A stretch of 64,000 bases of DNA from Pseudomonas sp. NFACC02 (GTDB lineage Bacteria; Pseudomonadota; Gammaproteobacteria; Pseudomonadales; Pseudomonadaceae): contig NZ_FOEO01000001.1 of NCBI RefSeq assembly GCF_900110765.1, positions 186,001 to 250,000 on the forward strand, written 5' to 3'. Shown piece by piece: positions 1-8,811 of the stretch; the stretch's first letter is position 1; each line of letters opens with the position of its first letter. Below the pieces are notes generated by a model. That model was not told where the DNA came from, searched no databases, and saw nothing but the letters and a program-made list of their open reading frames with translations. A program made the translations under genes and the position numbers.

Positions 1-1071
1 AAAACCAAGCCTTCCGAGGCCACGACATACGTCAGCGTGGAATGGGACAAACTGCCCGTGGTAAGCGATCAGGACCTGATGGCGGGTTACAACAGTTGGT
101 TCTCGGCGTGCAAGCGCCTGGCCAAGGACCCGGTGTGGGGACCGACCTGTGCCATGGCCGCGCAGGTGCCACCCAACCCTGCCGCAGTCCGCGACTTTTT
201 GAAGAATCAACTGCAGGTCTACAGCCTGCGTTCGTCCGAACACGGCGCCAATGGCCTGATCACCGGTTATTACGAACCGATCTACAAAGGCAGCGAAGAG
301 CACGACGATCAACACCCGGTAGCCATCTATGGCGTTCCGGATGACCTGATCATCGTCAATCTCGACAGTATTTATCCAGAGCTCAAGGGCAAACGCCTGC
401 GGGGTCGTCTGGACGGTCGGGTGCTGCGCCCTTACGACGACGCCGCGACCATCGACGAGAAAGGCGTCAATGCGCCGGTTCTCGCCTGGCTGGAAAACCC
501 CATTGACCTGCAGTTCCTGCAGATTCAGGGGTCGGGCCGAGTGCAACTCGACAGCGGCCGGCAGCTACGGATCGCCTATGCCGACCAGAACGGCTATCCG
601 TACAAACCCATCGGCCGCTGGCTGGTGGAGCAAGGCCAGTTGACCAAGGACGAGGTGTCCATGGGCCGGATCCGTGACTGGGCCATCGCCCATCCCGAGC
701 GTATCCATGAACTGCTCGGCAGCAACCCGAGCTACGTATTTTTCACCCTGCGTCCAGACAGCAACGAAGGCCCTCGCGGGTCGCTCAACGTTCCGCTGAC
801 GGCGGGCTACAGCGTGGCCATCGACCGCAAGGTGATTCCGCTGGGCAGTCTGTTGTGGTTGTCGTCGACCCGCCCTGATGGCACGCCGCTGGTCCGGCCC
901 GTTGCCGCACAGGACACGGGCGGCGCCATCGCCGGTGAGGTCCGTGCCGACATGTTCTGGGGCACCGGCGATGCCGCCGGCGAACTGGCGGGCAACATGA
1001 AGCAACAGGGCCAGATCTGGATGCTGTGGCCCAAGGGCGCAGCGCTGCCCAACGCCAAACCCAAGAACTGA
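1..1071 (+). CDS. mltA: Membrane-bound lytic murein transglycosylase A, 5' truncated
   Basis: The reading frame is open from base 1, so the start codon and the lipoprotein signal lie left of the window. The 356 visible codons hold the MltA double-psi barrel domain (GYYEPIYKGS near the start, then the IQGSGRV region) and the C-terminal 3D domain with DTGGAI and RADMFWGTG, which carries the conserved aspartates, including the expected catalytic one. MltA proteins cleave the MurNAc-GlcNAc bond of peptidoglycan to give 1,6-anhydro-MurNAc ends and are anchored in the outer membrane facing the periplasm. The frame ends at TGA 1069-1071. A GTG at 37 could be mistaken for a start, but conserved-looking sequence continues upstream of it, so I treat the gene as cut by the window edge. 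Confidence 0.95.
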   Translation, partial: KTKPSEATTYVSVEWDKLPVVSDQDLMAGYNSWFSACKRLAKDPVWGPTCAMAAQVPPNPAAVRDFLKNQLQVYSLRSSEHGANGLITGYYEPIYKGSEEHDDQHPVAIYGVPDDLIIVNLDSIYPELKGKRLRGRLDGRVLRPYDDAATIDEKGVNAPVLAWLENPIDLQFLQIQGSGRVQLDSGRQLRIAYADQNGYPYKPIGRWLVEQGQLTKDEVSMGRIRDWAIAHPERIHELLGSNPSYVFFTLRPDSNEGPRGSLNVPLTAGYSVAIDRKVIPLGSLLWLSSTRPDGTPLVRPVAAQDTGGAIAGEVRADMFWGTGDAAGELAGNMKQQGQIWMLWPKGAALPNAKPKN

Positions 1072-1198
1072 CGGTCCACCCGTACGGAACCGGTGGCGAT
1101 TGAAGACGTCACATTGACCGGCGATGCTGCCCCTCGGTGCCCTTGCAGCGCGGATATGGCTCGCGGTTGTTCCAGGCCGAGACCGAAGGGAAACGCTC

Positions 1199-1223
1199 GA
1201 ACATGACAGCCAAGGTCATGTTC
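1199..1223. promoter_or_regulatory. 9-bp perfect inverted repeat upstream of MFS gene
   Basis: GAACATGAC (1199-1207) and GTCATGTTC (1215-1223) are perfect complements around a 7-base spacer. The repeat lies about 95 bases before the MFS start and 128 bases after the mltA stop. No T-run follows on either strand, so an operator is as likely as a terminator of mltA. Confidence 0.45.
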
Positions 1224-1252
1224 AAGCTGTCAACTGTCGATGGGCAGGTTCC

Positions 1253-1270
1253 CCTGAAACCGGTTTCAGG
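1253..1270. promoter_or_regulatory. PtxS/LacI-type palindromic operator
   Basis: CCTGAAACCGGTTTCAGG is an 18-bp perfect palindrome. Its core TGAAACCGGTTTCA is, as I recall it, the published 14-bp recognition sequence of the LacI-family 2-ketogluconate regulator PtxS of Pseudomonas. A -10-like TATAAC (1271-1276) follows immediately, so a bound repressor would cover the promoter of the MFS gene at 1318. No ptxS gene is in the window, so the regulator would act in trans. Confidence 0.6.
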
Positions 1271-1317
1271 TATAACAGCAAGCTCGTCTTCCTCTCATCC
1301 TCACGTCAGTTTTTCAA

Positions 1318-2532
1318 ATGAATACCACCCCCGATACCCCTGCTGAATTTCATATGGGCTGGCTGTTGTTCGCGCTGGCCATGGGCGCGTTCGCGATCGG
1401 AACGACCGAGTTCGCCTCCATGACACTGCTGCCGTTCATTGCAAGCGACTTCCAGACCACCCAGCCGCTGACCGGGCACGCCATCAGCGCCTACGCACTG
1501 GGTGTGGTCGTCGGCTCTCCGGTGATTATGGTGCTGGGCGTCAGGCTCCCGCGCCGGGCATTACTGGTGGGGCTCGCGGCGTTCATCGGCATCGCCAACG
1601 CCCTGAGCGCGATTGCACCGAGCCTGCCCTGGCTGGTGTTCTTCCGATTTCTCAGCGGATTCCCTCATGGCGCCTACTTTGGTGTCGCCATGCTCCTCGC
1701 CGCGTCGCTGGTCCCTAAAACCCAGCGGGCGCAGGCGGTATCGCGCGTATTCCTGGGGCTGACCATCGCCACCATCATCGGCGTGCCGTTCGCCACCTGG
1801 ATCGGCCAGACCGTCGGTTGGCGTTGGGGCTTGGCCATCGTTGCGGTGCTCGCGGTGATCACCGCCGTGCTGATTCGCAGCCTGGCGCCCGCCTCTCCCG
1901 CGCAAGCCGATGCCAGCCCGCTGCGCGAGCTCAATGCGCTTCGTTCACGGCAGGTGTGGCTGACGTTGGGCATCGCCGGCATCGGTTTCGGAGGTGTGTT
2001 CTGTGTCTACACCTATCTGGCGGCAACCCTGATCGAGGTGACCCACGCCTCGGACTTCATGATTCCCGTGGTGATGGCGGTGTTCGGTCTGGGCACCACC
2101 GTCGGTAACCTGGTCTGCGGCTGGGCCGCGGATCGCGCCACCATGCGGGCAGCCGGTGTATCGCTCGGTTTCACTGCGCTGGTGCTCGCACTTTATCCCT
2201 CGGCCACCGACAACCTGTGGCTGCTGATCCCGCTGGTATTCTTTATCGGTTGCGGCGTGGGCCTGGCCGCGATCCTGCAAACCCGCTTGATGGACGTTGC
2301 GCCCCACGCGCAATCCCTGGCGGGCGCGCTGGTGCAGAGCGCGTTCAACCTGGCCAACGCCATCGGCCCGTGGGTGGGCGGCATCGTTATCGCTGCCGGC
2401 TTTGGTTTGCCGGCCACCGGGTATGCCGCCACAGCGCTGACGCTGGGCGGACTGGGAATGTGGTATTGGGCGGTGACCGATGCGCGTCGGGCAACGGAAC
2501 GTTTCGCGCGGGAATCGGCGAGCCAGGCTTGA
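1318..2532 (+). CDS. MFS transporter, DHA1/AraJ-like
   Basis: A 404-residue hydrophobic protein with about 12 predicted membrane spans, typical of the DHA1 drug/sugar efflux family (AraJ, YdhP, PbuE relatives). The first span carries AIGTTEFASMTLLPFIA, which matches the GTTEF signature of this family. The second half starts near residue 210 after a short cytoplasmic loop. The substrate cannot be read from sequence; family members export sugars, purine analogues or drugs by proton antiport. The ATG at 1318 has no strong Shine-Dalgarno; the next in-frame ATG (about 1353) would cut the first helix, so 1318 is kept. The palindrome at 1253-1270 suggests control by a LacI-type repressor; the MarR gene downstream is a second candidate. 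Confidence 0.88.
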   Translation: MNTTPDTPAEFHMGWLLFALAMGAFAIGTTEFASMTLLPFIASDFQTTQPLTGHAISAYALGVVVGSPVIMVLGVRLPRRALLVGLAAFIGIANALSAIAPSLPWLVFFRFLSGFPHGAYFGVAMLLAASLVPKTQRAQAVSRVFLGLTIATIIGVPFATWIGQTVGWRWGLAIVAVLAVITAVLIRSLAPASPAQADASPLRELNALRSRQVWLTLGIAGIGFGGVFCVYTYLAATLIEVTHASDFMIPVVMAVFGLGTTVGNLVCGWAADRATMRAAGVSLGFTALVLALYPSATDNLWLLIPLVFFIGCGVGLAAILQTRLMDVAPHAQSLAGALVQSAFNLANAIGPWVGGIVIAAGFGLPATGYAATALTLGGLGMWYWAVTDARRATERFARESASQA

Positions 2533-2655
2533 TTGTCAGGGGTGCCCGGCGCCGGTGCGACACTCTGTCATCAACCGACCGGCCGAAAAAACCTTGTCGC
2601 GGCAGGCTGGGCAGGCATAATCCGGCCTAACTTTGTCCGCAGTGAGTATAAGGCT

Positions 2656-3144
2656 TTGAAACGCGCGACATTCTGTTCAGATCCCGCCAAGGCCAGTAGC
2701 TGTGCCAATGGCTCGGTGCGCCGGGCCTCTCGGCGCTTGGGCCAAATTTACGATGAAGCCTTCCTGCCCTGCGGTTTGAAGGCCACCCAATATTCATTGC
2801 TGTCGCAGATCGCCCGCAGTGGACAGCCCAAGATGCGCGATCTGGCTCAGGTCCTGGTCATGGACCTTTCTGCCTTGGGCCACACCCTCAAACCGCTGGT
2901 TCGTGATGGCCTGGTCGAACTGCAGGTCGACGAAGCCGATCGTCGCAGCCGACGCGTCCTGCTCACGGAAGCAGGTCACTTGAAGTACTGTGAAGCCCGC
3001 AAGATTTCCGAACGCGTGTCCCAGGTGTTCGACAAGACATTTGGCGTCGAAGAGACCGTCAAACTGCGTGAGGCGCTGGACTTCATCGCATCGGAAGACT
3101 TCGCACGATCACTGCTGAACGAGTTGCAGTCGAGTGAGGCCTGA
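2656..3144 (+). CDS. MarR-family transcriptional regulator
   Basis: About 162 residues with the MarR winged helix: YSLLSQIARSGQPKMRDLA, then the recognition helix around LVMDLSALGHTLKPLVRDGL and the wing DEADRRSRRVLLT. The frame is open back to 2533, but no plausible start lies there; I place the start at TTG 2656 (KRATFCSDPAK follows) because it gives the usual MarR length and has weak purine sequence (AGTGAG, AAGG) upstream. It lies about 120 bases after the MFS gene on the same strand, the usual arrangement of a MarR repressor with an efflux gene it controls. The ligand is unknown. The exact start is uncertain; the family call is firm. Confidence 0.85.
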   Translation: MKRATFCSDPAKASSCANGSVRRASRRLGQIYDEAFLPCGLKATQYSLLSQIARSGQPKMRDLAQVLVMDLSALGHTLKPLVRDGLVELQVDEADRRSRRVLLTEAGHLKYCEARKISERVSQVFDKTFGVEETVKLREALDFIASEDFARSLLNELQSSEA

Positions 3145-3177
3145 ACGGCCTCTTTCACGACGATCTTCAGACCCTTA

Positions 3178-3378
3178 CTAGCCCTTTGGCTCCTCATCGG
3201 GGGCCGGAAACAACGTGTCGACCTTGGCCCGATGAGGCGTACGCACCGGCGCCATGGCCGCCGACTCCGCCAGTTTCGTCGCCATCTCCCAATGCCGGGC
3301 GTCCTGCCCCTCGGGCCGTCCCTCGGTCTCCCATATCAATTGCGCAAGTTGACGAACAGCCTCTTCGTCGACATTCAT
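3178..3378 (-). CDS. DUF2934 small protein
   Basis: A 66-residue protein, acidic and soluble. The segment RQLAQLIWETEGRPEGQDA followed by RHW matches the short DUF2934 pattern (A-x-x-I-W-x-x-E-G-R-P-E-G-x-x-x-x-H-W). The start at 3378 is preceded by a strong AGGGGGG Shine-Dalgarno. DUF2934 proteins have no assigned biochemical role and are often near stress or general-starvation genes, which fits the DUF883 neighbour at 3598. The gene converges on the MarR gene with 33 bases between stops. Confidence 0.8.
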   Translation of the reverse strand: MNVDEEAVRQLAQLIWETEGRPEGQDARHWEMATKLAESAAMAPVRTPHRAKVDTLFPAPDEEPKG

Positions 3379-3597
3379 GCATGCCCCCCTTTCATATCGC
3401 TGTCTGTTCCCTGCCCCGGGACACACTTCAAGATCCGTATCGAACCGCCGTCCGGGCAAGCCGGACACCAGACGGTGATCAACGCAGAGCACAGACCGGT
3501 GCTCACAGCGTGTATACGAACTGGCAAGCGAAAACCTGCCCCCGGGTTCTCTGCGCATCGTTAAGATTCCGCGATGGCGCTTCACGACGCATCCTCC

Positions 3598-3930
3598 TCA
3601 AGGGTGTTTACGGTTGAGCAACACGCTGACCAGCAGCCCGACGCCGGCCGCCGCGCCCACCGCGAGCCACGGATTGGCTTTGACGTACCGCTTGGCATCG
3701 TTCAGTACCCGGGTCACCGGTGGTTCCCCTTCTGCATGAACCGCAGCCGCCGAGCTTTTGAGAAACGCTGCCAGCCGCTCATGGGCCAATGCGGTCCGGT
3801 CTTCATGCAATGCGTCTCCCGCAGCGAGCAACGCGTTGGTCTCGTCGAGAAACGCGTTCAACTGCGCACGGGTTTTCTCATACAGATTGTCACTCAAAGT
3901 ATCGGCAAGGTCGTTGATCTTCTGACTCAT
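3598..3930 (-). CDS. DUF883/ElaB-YqjD-type ribosome-associated membrane protein
   Basis: 110 residues: a long, charged, probably coiled N-terminal part, then a C-terminal transmembrane helix (NPWLAVGAAAGVGLLVSVLL) ending in basic NRKHP. This is the layout of the DUF883 family (E. coli YqjD, ElaB, YgaM), C-tail-anchored inner-membrane proteins that bind ribosomes and are induced in stationary phase. The function in this organism is inferred from that family only. The 219 bases between this gene and the DUF2934 gene contain nothing else I recognise. Together with the acidic protein at 4114 it makes a compact group of three small minus-strand genes. Confidence 0.83.
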   Translation of the reverse strand: MSQKINDLADTLSDNLYEKTRAQLNAFLDETNALLAAGDALHEDRTALAHERLAAFLKSSAAAVHAEGEPPVTRVLNDAKRYVKANPWLAVGAAAGVGLLVSVLLNRKHP

Positions 3931-4113
3931 AAAGTAATACCGGATTCAGGAAGTCGAAACTGGTTGACCAAAGTGTGAATCGATTCGTTCCGAACGAAAT
4001 CCACAACCGAATTGATCGTGCCTTGGTCAGCCGGTGCGTGCGCCACAAGCGCCGTCAGGCACTTGGTCCTGCAAGCCCGACAATGTGCCGGGCTCGAAGA
4101 GGGACCGTCCGAA

Positions 4114-4377
4114 TCAACGGACGTCTGGCCGAGACGCGGTTGGCTTGTCGTCGTCCGCGGACGGATCGGGGTCGTTGCTGGTGCGGGCAGGATGCAGCGG
4201 GTCCACTGCCGGATCGGAAAGATCGGGCGACTCCGGGTCGAATCCCAGCTCTTCATCCACGTGGTCTGGTTGACCAGCACCACCCTGAGCACGCGGATCA
4301 AAGCCGGTTTCGTTATCGGCCTCGCTGTTCACGCCTTTCTGGGAAATGTTGCCGGGTGCGTTGCGATTCATCTCCAT
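4114..4377 (-). CDS. Small acidic hydrophilic protein, unknown
   Basis: 87 residues, rich in Asp, Pro, Ser and Asn and without hydrophobic segments, so probably intrinsically disordered. A loose internal repeat is visible: ETGFDPRAQGGAGQPDHVDE and then ELGFDPESPDLSDPAVD. The ATG at 4377 is chosen because GAGGAG lies 7 bases upstream; the frame is open to 4413 but without a ribosome site. I do not recognise a named family, though similar small acidic proteins are common in Pseudomonas next to stress genes. The 180 bases between it and the DUF883 gene hold no feature I can support. Confidence 0.6.
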   Translation of the reverse strand: MEMNRNAPGNISQKGVNSEADNETGFDPRAQGGAGQPDHVDEELGFDPESPDLSDPAVDPLHPARTSNDPDPSADDDKPTASRPDVR

Positions 4378-4527
4378 CTCGACTCTCCTCGTCAATGCGC
4401 GCGATAAGCACACGTAGAAGTGGGATACGTGAGGGAATCAGGAGTGCCGCAAGATGGACGAGCGGTGACGCATGAAGGTGAGAGCGTTGAGAATGGCGCG
4501 CGGTCGACGCCACTCGCTGTAGCAAAC

Positions 4528-4549
4528 GGGCACCGGCGGGCCGGTGCCC
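4528..4549 (-). terminator. Hairpin after pgm
   Basis: GGGCACCGGC (4528-4537) and GCCGGTGCCC (4540-4549) form a perfect 10-bp stem with a 2-base loop, 12 bases after the pgm stop on the minus strand, followed by a weak GTTTGCT tract. Confidence 0.6.
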
Positions 4550-4561
4550 GAGAGAGGCTTA

Positions 4562-6205
4562 TCAGGGTGCTATCGCGCCATCGACCAATACCTGCGCCTC
4601 GGCCACCAGGCGCTGGAGGTGCTCCTCGCCCTTGAAGCTCTCGGCATAGATCTTGTAGATGTCTTCGGTGCCCGAAGGGCGCGCAGCAAACCAGCCGTTC
4701 TCGGTCATCACCTTCAGACCGCCAATCGCCTGATCGTTGCCGGGTGCCTTGCTCAGAATGGCGGTGATCTTCTCGCCCGCCAGTTCCGTCGACGTCACCT
4801 GCTCAGGCGACAGCTTGCTCAGCAGGGCCTTCTGCTCGAAGTTGGCCTTGGCCTCGACCCGCGTCGACACAGGCTCACCCAATTCATCGGTCAGCGCCTT
4901 GTACACCTCGCTCGGGTCACGCCCCTTGCGAGCGCGGATTTCGGCCGCCAGCAACGCCGGGATCAGACCATCCTTGTCGGTGGTCCAGACCGTACCGTCG
5001 CGGCGCAGGAAGGAGGCACCCGCACTCTCCTCGCCACCGAAGCCCAGCGAGCCGTCATACAGGCCTTCGGCGAAGAACTTGAAGCCCACCGGCACTTCGT
5101 ACAGGCGACGACCCAGACGCTGGGTCACGCGGTCGATCATGCCGCTGCTGACCACGGTCTTGCCGACGGCCGCGTCAGCACGCCAGTCAGGGCGGTTCTG
5201 GAACAGGTAGTCGATGGACACCGCGAGATAGTTGTTCGGCGCCAGCAAGCCCCCGGTCGGGGTCACGATGCCATGGCGGTCATGGTCCGGGTCGCAGGCA
5301 AAGGCCACCTGAAAACGGTCCTTCAGCCCGATCAGGCCCTGCATCGCGAAACTGGACGATGGATCCATGCGGATCTTGCCGTCCCAGTCCACGCACATGA
5401 AGCGGAAGGTCGGGTCGACGAATGTGTTCACCACGTCCAGGTTCAGGCCGTAGTGCTCCCCGATTGCCGACCAGTAGCGCACGCCGGCGCCGCCCAGTGG
5501 ATCGACGCCCAGACGCAGATTGGCGCCATGGATCGCGTCCATGTCGATGACGTTCTTCAGGTCCGCGACATAGGTGTTGAGGTAGTCATGGCGGTGAGTG
5601 GTGTCAGCACGCAGCGCCTTTTCCAACGGCATGCGGGTCACGCCGGCGATTTTCTCGGCGAGCAGTTCGTTGGCCTTGTTCTCGATCCACTTGGTGATAT
5701 GCGAATCGGCCGGGCCGCCATTGGTAGGGTTGTATTTGAAGCCGCCGCTTTCCGGCGGGTTGTGCGACGGTGTGATGACGATACCGTCCGCAAGGCCCGA
5801 GGTGCGACCCCGGTTATAGCAAATGATGGCGTGGGACACGGCCGGCGTCGGCGTGTACTCGTCACCCTCGGAAATCATCACGTTGACGCCGTTTGCCGCC
5901 AGTACCTCAAGCGCCGATGCGGCCGCAGGCGTGGACAACGCGTGAGTGTCGGCCCCGAGAAACAAAGGGCCGTCGATGCCGTTCGCCTGGCGATACAGGC
6001 AGATGGCCTGACTGATTGCCAGCACATGCCACTCGTTGAAACTCAGGTCGAACGAGCTGCCACGGTGGCCTGACGTACCAAACGAAACCTTCTGGGTGGC
6101 AATCGACGCGTCCGGCTGACCGGTGTAATACGCCGTCACCAGACGAGGAAGATCGACCAGCAATTCTGCAGGCGCCAGTTTGCCCGCGAATGGACTGATA
6201 CTCAT
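4562..6205 (-). CDS. pgm: Phosphoglucomutase (alpha-D-glucose phosphate-specific)
   Basis: A 547-residue alpha-D-phosphohexomutase, the normal length of the E. coli Pgm type. Visible motifs: [10 protein letters not shown] near residue 45; the phosphoserine loop [16 protein letters not shown] near residue 145; the metal loop CDPDHDRHG near residue 305; the sugar loop [10 protein letters not shown]; and the C-terminal phosphate-binding RPSGTED. It interconverts glucose-1-phosphate and glucose-6-phosphate in the cytoplasm, linking central metabolism to UDP-glucose (galU lies at 50.1 kb) and to glycogen or trehalose. The gene appears monocistronic, with its own hairpin downstream and a 175-base gap upstream. 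Confidence 0.96.
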   Translation of the reverse strand: MSISPFAGKLAPAELLVDLPRLVTAYYTGQPDASIATQKVSFGTSGHRGSSFDLSFNEWHVLAISQAICLYRQANGIDGPLFLGADTHALSTPAAASALEVLAANGVNVMISEGDEYTPTPAVSHAIICYNRGRTSGLADGIVITPSHNPPESGGFKYNPTNGGPADSHITKWIENKANELLAEKIAGVTRMPLEKALRADTTHRHDYLNTYVADLKNVIDMDAIHGANLRLGVDPLGGAGVRYWSAIGEHYGLNLDVVNTFVDPTFRFMCVDWDGKIRMDPSSSFAMQGLIGLKDRFQVAFACDPDHDRHGIVTPTGGLLAPNNYLAVSIDYLFQNRPDWRADAAVGKTVVSSGMIDRVTQRLGRRLYEVPVGFKFFAEGLYDGSLGFGGEESAGASFLRRDGTVWTTDKDGLIPALLAAEIRARKGRDPSEVYKALTDELGEPVSTRVEAKANFEQKALLSKLSPEQVTSTELAGEKITAILSKAPGNDQAIGGLKVMTENGWFAARPSGTEDIYKIYAESFKGEEHLQRLVAEAQVLVDGAIAP

Positions 6206-6380
6206 GCGAAACCTCCGTGGATGAAAAACCGTGATTAGTCATGACTGACGAAAAATAAAAAATGCTCGGCGCAGCGAAAAAACGGCTTGAAACCACCGCC
6301 AGCGCGGCAGTTTACTGGCAGTTGGACCGCCCTGCTCGGCTATCGATCCGTAAACGCTTGAGACAATTAGCAGAGCAGCT

Positions 6381-8759
6381 TCAAAGTTGCCACCAGGCGG
6401 GCAACAATTGCTGAATCTTGCGTTCGGCAAAACGGTCATCGATCAGCATCACCACGCCGCGATCGTCTTGCCCGCGAATCACCCTCCCCGCAGCCTGCAC
6501 CACTTTCTGCATGCCAGGGTAAAGATAGGTGTAGTCGTAACCCTCGCCGAACAACAGGCTCATGCGCTGTTTAAGTTGCTCGTTGACCGGGTTGATCTGC
6601 GCCAGGCCCAGCGTCGCGATGAATGCGCCAATCAAGCGTGCGCCGGGAAGGTCGATGCCTTCACCAAACGCCCCGCCCAACACGGCGAAACCGACGCCCT
6701 GGCTGTCCGGGGTAAATCGGTTCAGGAAAGCCTGCCGGTCGGCTTCTGCCATACCACGGGACTGCTGCCACATCGGAATCCGGGGCTGACTGGCCGCCAT
6801 CAGGTCGGCCACCTGTTGCAGGTAATCGAAACTGCTGAAGAACGCCAGGTAGTTGCCCGGCCGCGCCTGAAACTGCTCGGCCATCAACGCGACGATGGGG
6901 CCGAGAGAGGCCTGTCGATGGGTGTATCGCGTGGAGATCCGACTGACAATGTGTACGTCCAGCTGCGAGCGCTGGAACGGCGACTCCACGTCGACCCACG
7001 CGGTGTTATCCGGCAAGCCCAGCAAATCCCGGTAATAGTGACGAGGATTCAGCGTGGCGGAAAACAGCACGGTACTGCGCGCGGCCGTCAGACGCGGACG
7101 CAGGAATCCCGCCGGAACCACGTTGCGCAGGGTCAAGCGCGACAGGTCTTTTTTGCCCGACGCACGTTTGCTGATATCGAACAGGTAATGCTCGTCGAAC
7201 AATTCGGCAATGCGCGCGAACTGAATGGCGTCGAAATAGAAACGTTGCAGCTCGCCATTCGCCGCCTGGGGATGGTCGTTGAAGTAATCGCCAAAGGCCG
7301 CGACGCACAGCGCGAGACTGGCCAGAAACTTTGCCGGCGTACCGGGGTAAGCCTGGTACGCCGCAACCTGCTCCTTATGCAGCGCGTTCCATTCGCGATT
7401 GACCCGCTGCAGGGATTTCTTCAACGGTTCCGGCGCCACCTGTCGCACCTGGTTCATCGCGTGCTGATCAAGGCTTGCGCTGTACATCTGGCGTGCGCGC
7501 TCGACCATGTTGTGCGCCTCGTCCACCAGCACCGCAACGCGCCATTGGTTGAACTGGCAAAGACCGAACAGCAAGGCGCTCAGGTCGAAGTAATAGTTGT
7601 AATCGGCAATCACCACATCCGCCCAGCGCGCCAGCTCCTGACTCAGGTAATAGGGGCAGACCTGATGCCGCAAAGCGACATCGCGCAGACCCGCCTGATC
7701 CAGCCAGGGTGCAATCAACGCCTCGCTACGAGCACTCGGGAGCCGGTCGTAAAACCCTTTGGCCAAGGGGCATGAATCACCGTTGCAGGCGTTGTTCGGG
7801 TACTCGCACGCCTTGTCGCGCGCGACCAGTTCCAGCACGCGCAACGTAAGCTGCGGTGCGCTTTGACCGATCACACTCAAAGCGTCGAGCGCCAGCTTGC
7901 GGCCAGGGGTTTTGGCCGTCAGGAAGAACACCTTGTCCAGCTTCTGACCCGGCGCGGCCTTGAGCATCGGGAACACCGTGCCGATGGTCTTGCCGATGCC
8001 GGTCGGCGCCTGGGCCATGAGACAGCGTCCTGTGCTGACGGCTTTATAGACCGACTCGGCCAGGACGCGCTGCCCGCTGCGAAATTCGGGATGGGGGAAC
8101 CTGAGCTCGGTCAGTGCCTGATTGCGCGCCTCAACGTGAGCCATTTCCTGCCGCGCCCACTGCAGGAAGATCTCGCATTGCGCTTCGTAAAACGCTTTGA
8201 GTTGCGCCGCCAGATACCGCTCGCGAATAACCGTTTCCTGCTCGCTGACGATATTGAAATAGACCAGCGCAACGTTCACCTCAGGCAGCTGCCGTTGCTG
8301 GCAGATCAGCCAGGCATAGACCTTGGCCTGCGCCCAATGTAGCTGCCGGTGGTTGTCAGGCATGGCGTCGAGGTCACCACGAAACGTCTTGATTTCTTCC
8401 AGTTGGTTGAGCGCGGGGTCGTAGCCGTCCGCCCTGCCCCGTACCGTCAATTCATGGAAGACGCCACGCACGGCCACTTCTGGCTGGTACTGCGGGCCAC
8501 GTCGAGCCGCGACGGTGCGATGGCCGGCAATGCCTTCCAGTGCGCTGGGTGATGGCGTGAAACGCAGATCGAGATCCCCGGCCTTGGCGGTGAATTCGCA
8601 CAGGGCCCGAACGGCGATCGTGTAGCCCGCGCGCGGCTCGACGACCGGGTCGGGTGCGGCAGCAGGCAGCTCACCGGGCACGAGGTCGGCATCGGGATTG
8701 ATCGGGGGAATGGCACTCACTGGGTAACGCTGACCGACGGTTGAATACTGGACAGGCAT
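6381..8759 (-). CDS. DinG/XPD-like DNA helicase with N-terminal RecB-type nuclease domain
   Basis: 792 residues. The N-terminal part shows a PD-(D/E)XK nuclease pattern: GRADG (Asp111), then EEIK (Glu122-x-Lys124), then a RecB/Cas4-like Q-x-x-x-Y (Gln144, Tyr148). From about residue 225 follows a superfamily 2 XPD/DinG helicase: FRSGQ, Walker A APTGIGKT (251-258), a cysteine group suited to an iron-sulfur cluster (CEYPNNACNGDSC and CPYY), DEAH in VLVDEAHN, and C-terminal motifs FSATL, GEGIDLPG and QAAGRVIRG. It probably unwinds and trims structured or damaged DNA. Start 8759 is not backed by a strong ribosome site; an in-frame GTG lies 13 codons downstream. The MocR gene ends 52 bases upstream on the same strand. 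Confidence 0.85.
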   Translation of the reverse strand: MPVQYSTVGQRYPVSAIPPINPDADLVPGELPAAAPDPVVEPRAGYTIAVRALCEFTAKAGDLDLRFTPSPSALEGIAGHRTVAARRGPQYQPEVAVRGVFHELTVRGRADGYDPALNQLEEIKTFRGDLDAMPDNHRQLHWAQAKVYAWLICQQRQLPEVNVALVYFNIVSEQETVIRERYLAAQLKAFYEAQCEIFLQWARQEMAHVEARNQALTELRFPHPEFRSGQRVLAESVYKAVSTGRCLMAQAPTGIGKTIGTVFPMLKAAPGQKLDKVFFLTAKTPGRKLALDALSVIGQSAPQLTLRVLELVARDKACEYPNNACNGDSCPLAKGFYDRLPSARSEALIAPWLDQAGLRDVALRHQVCPYYLSQELARWADVVIADYNYYFDLSALLFGLCQFNQWRVAVLVDEAHNMVERARQMYSASLDQHAMNQVRQVAPEPLKKSLQRVNREWNALHKEQVAAYQAYPGTPAKFLASLALCVAAFGDYFNDHPQAANGELQRFYFDAIQFARIAELFDEHYLFDISKRASGKKDLSRLTLRNVVPAGFLRPRLTAARSTVLFSATLNPRHYYRDLLGLPDNTAWVDVESPFQRSQLDVHIVSRISTRYTHRQASLGPIVALMAEQFQARPGNYLAFFSSFDYLQQVADLMAASQPRIPMWQQSRGMAEADRQAFLNRFTPDSQGVGFAVLGGAFGEGIDLPGARLIGAFIATLGLAQINPVNEQLKQRMSLLFGEGYDYTYLYPGMQKVVQAAGRVIRGQDDRGVVMLIDDRFAERKIQQLLPAWWQL

Positions 8760-8811
8760 ACAGATAACAGCTGCATGCCCTGTCTGGCAAACAAAACGGA
8801 TCGGCGGATGG

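Noticed and set aside
3927..4301. 124-codon minus-strand frame between the DUF883 and acidic protein genes
   Set aside because: Overlaps the acidic protein gene, which has a good ribosome site; no domain is visible.
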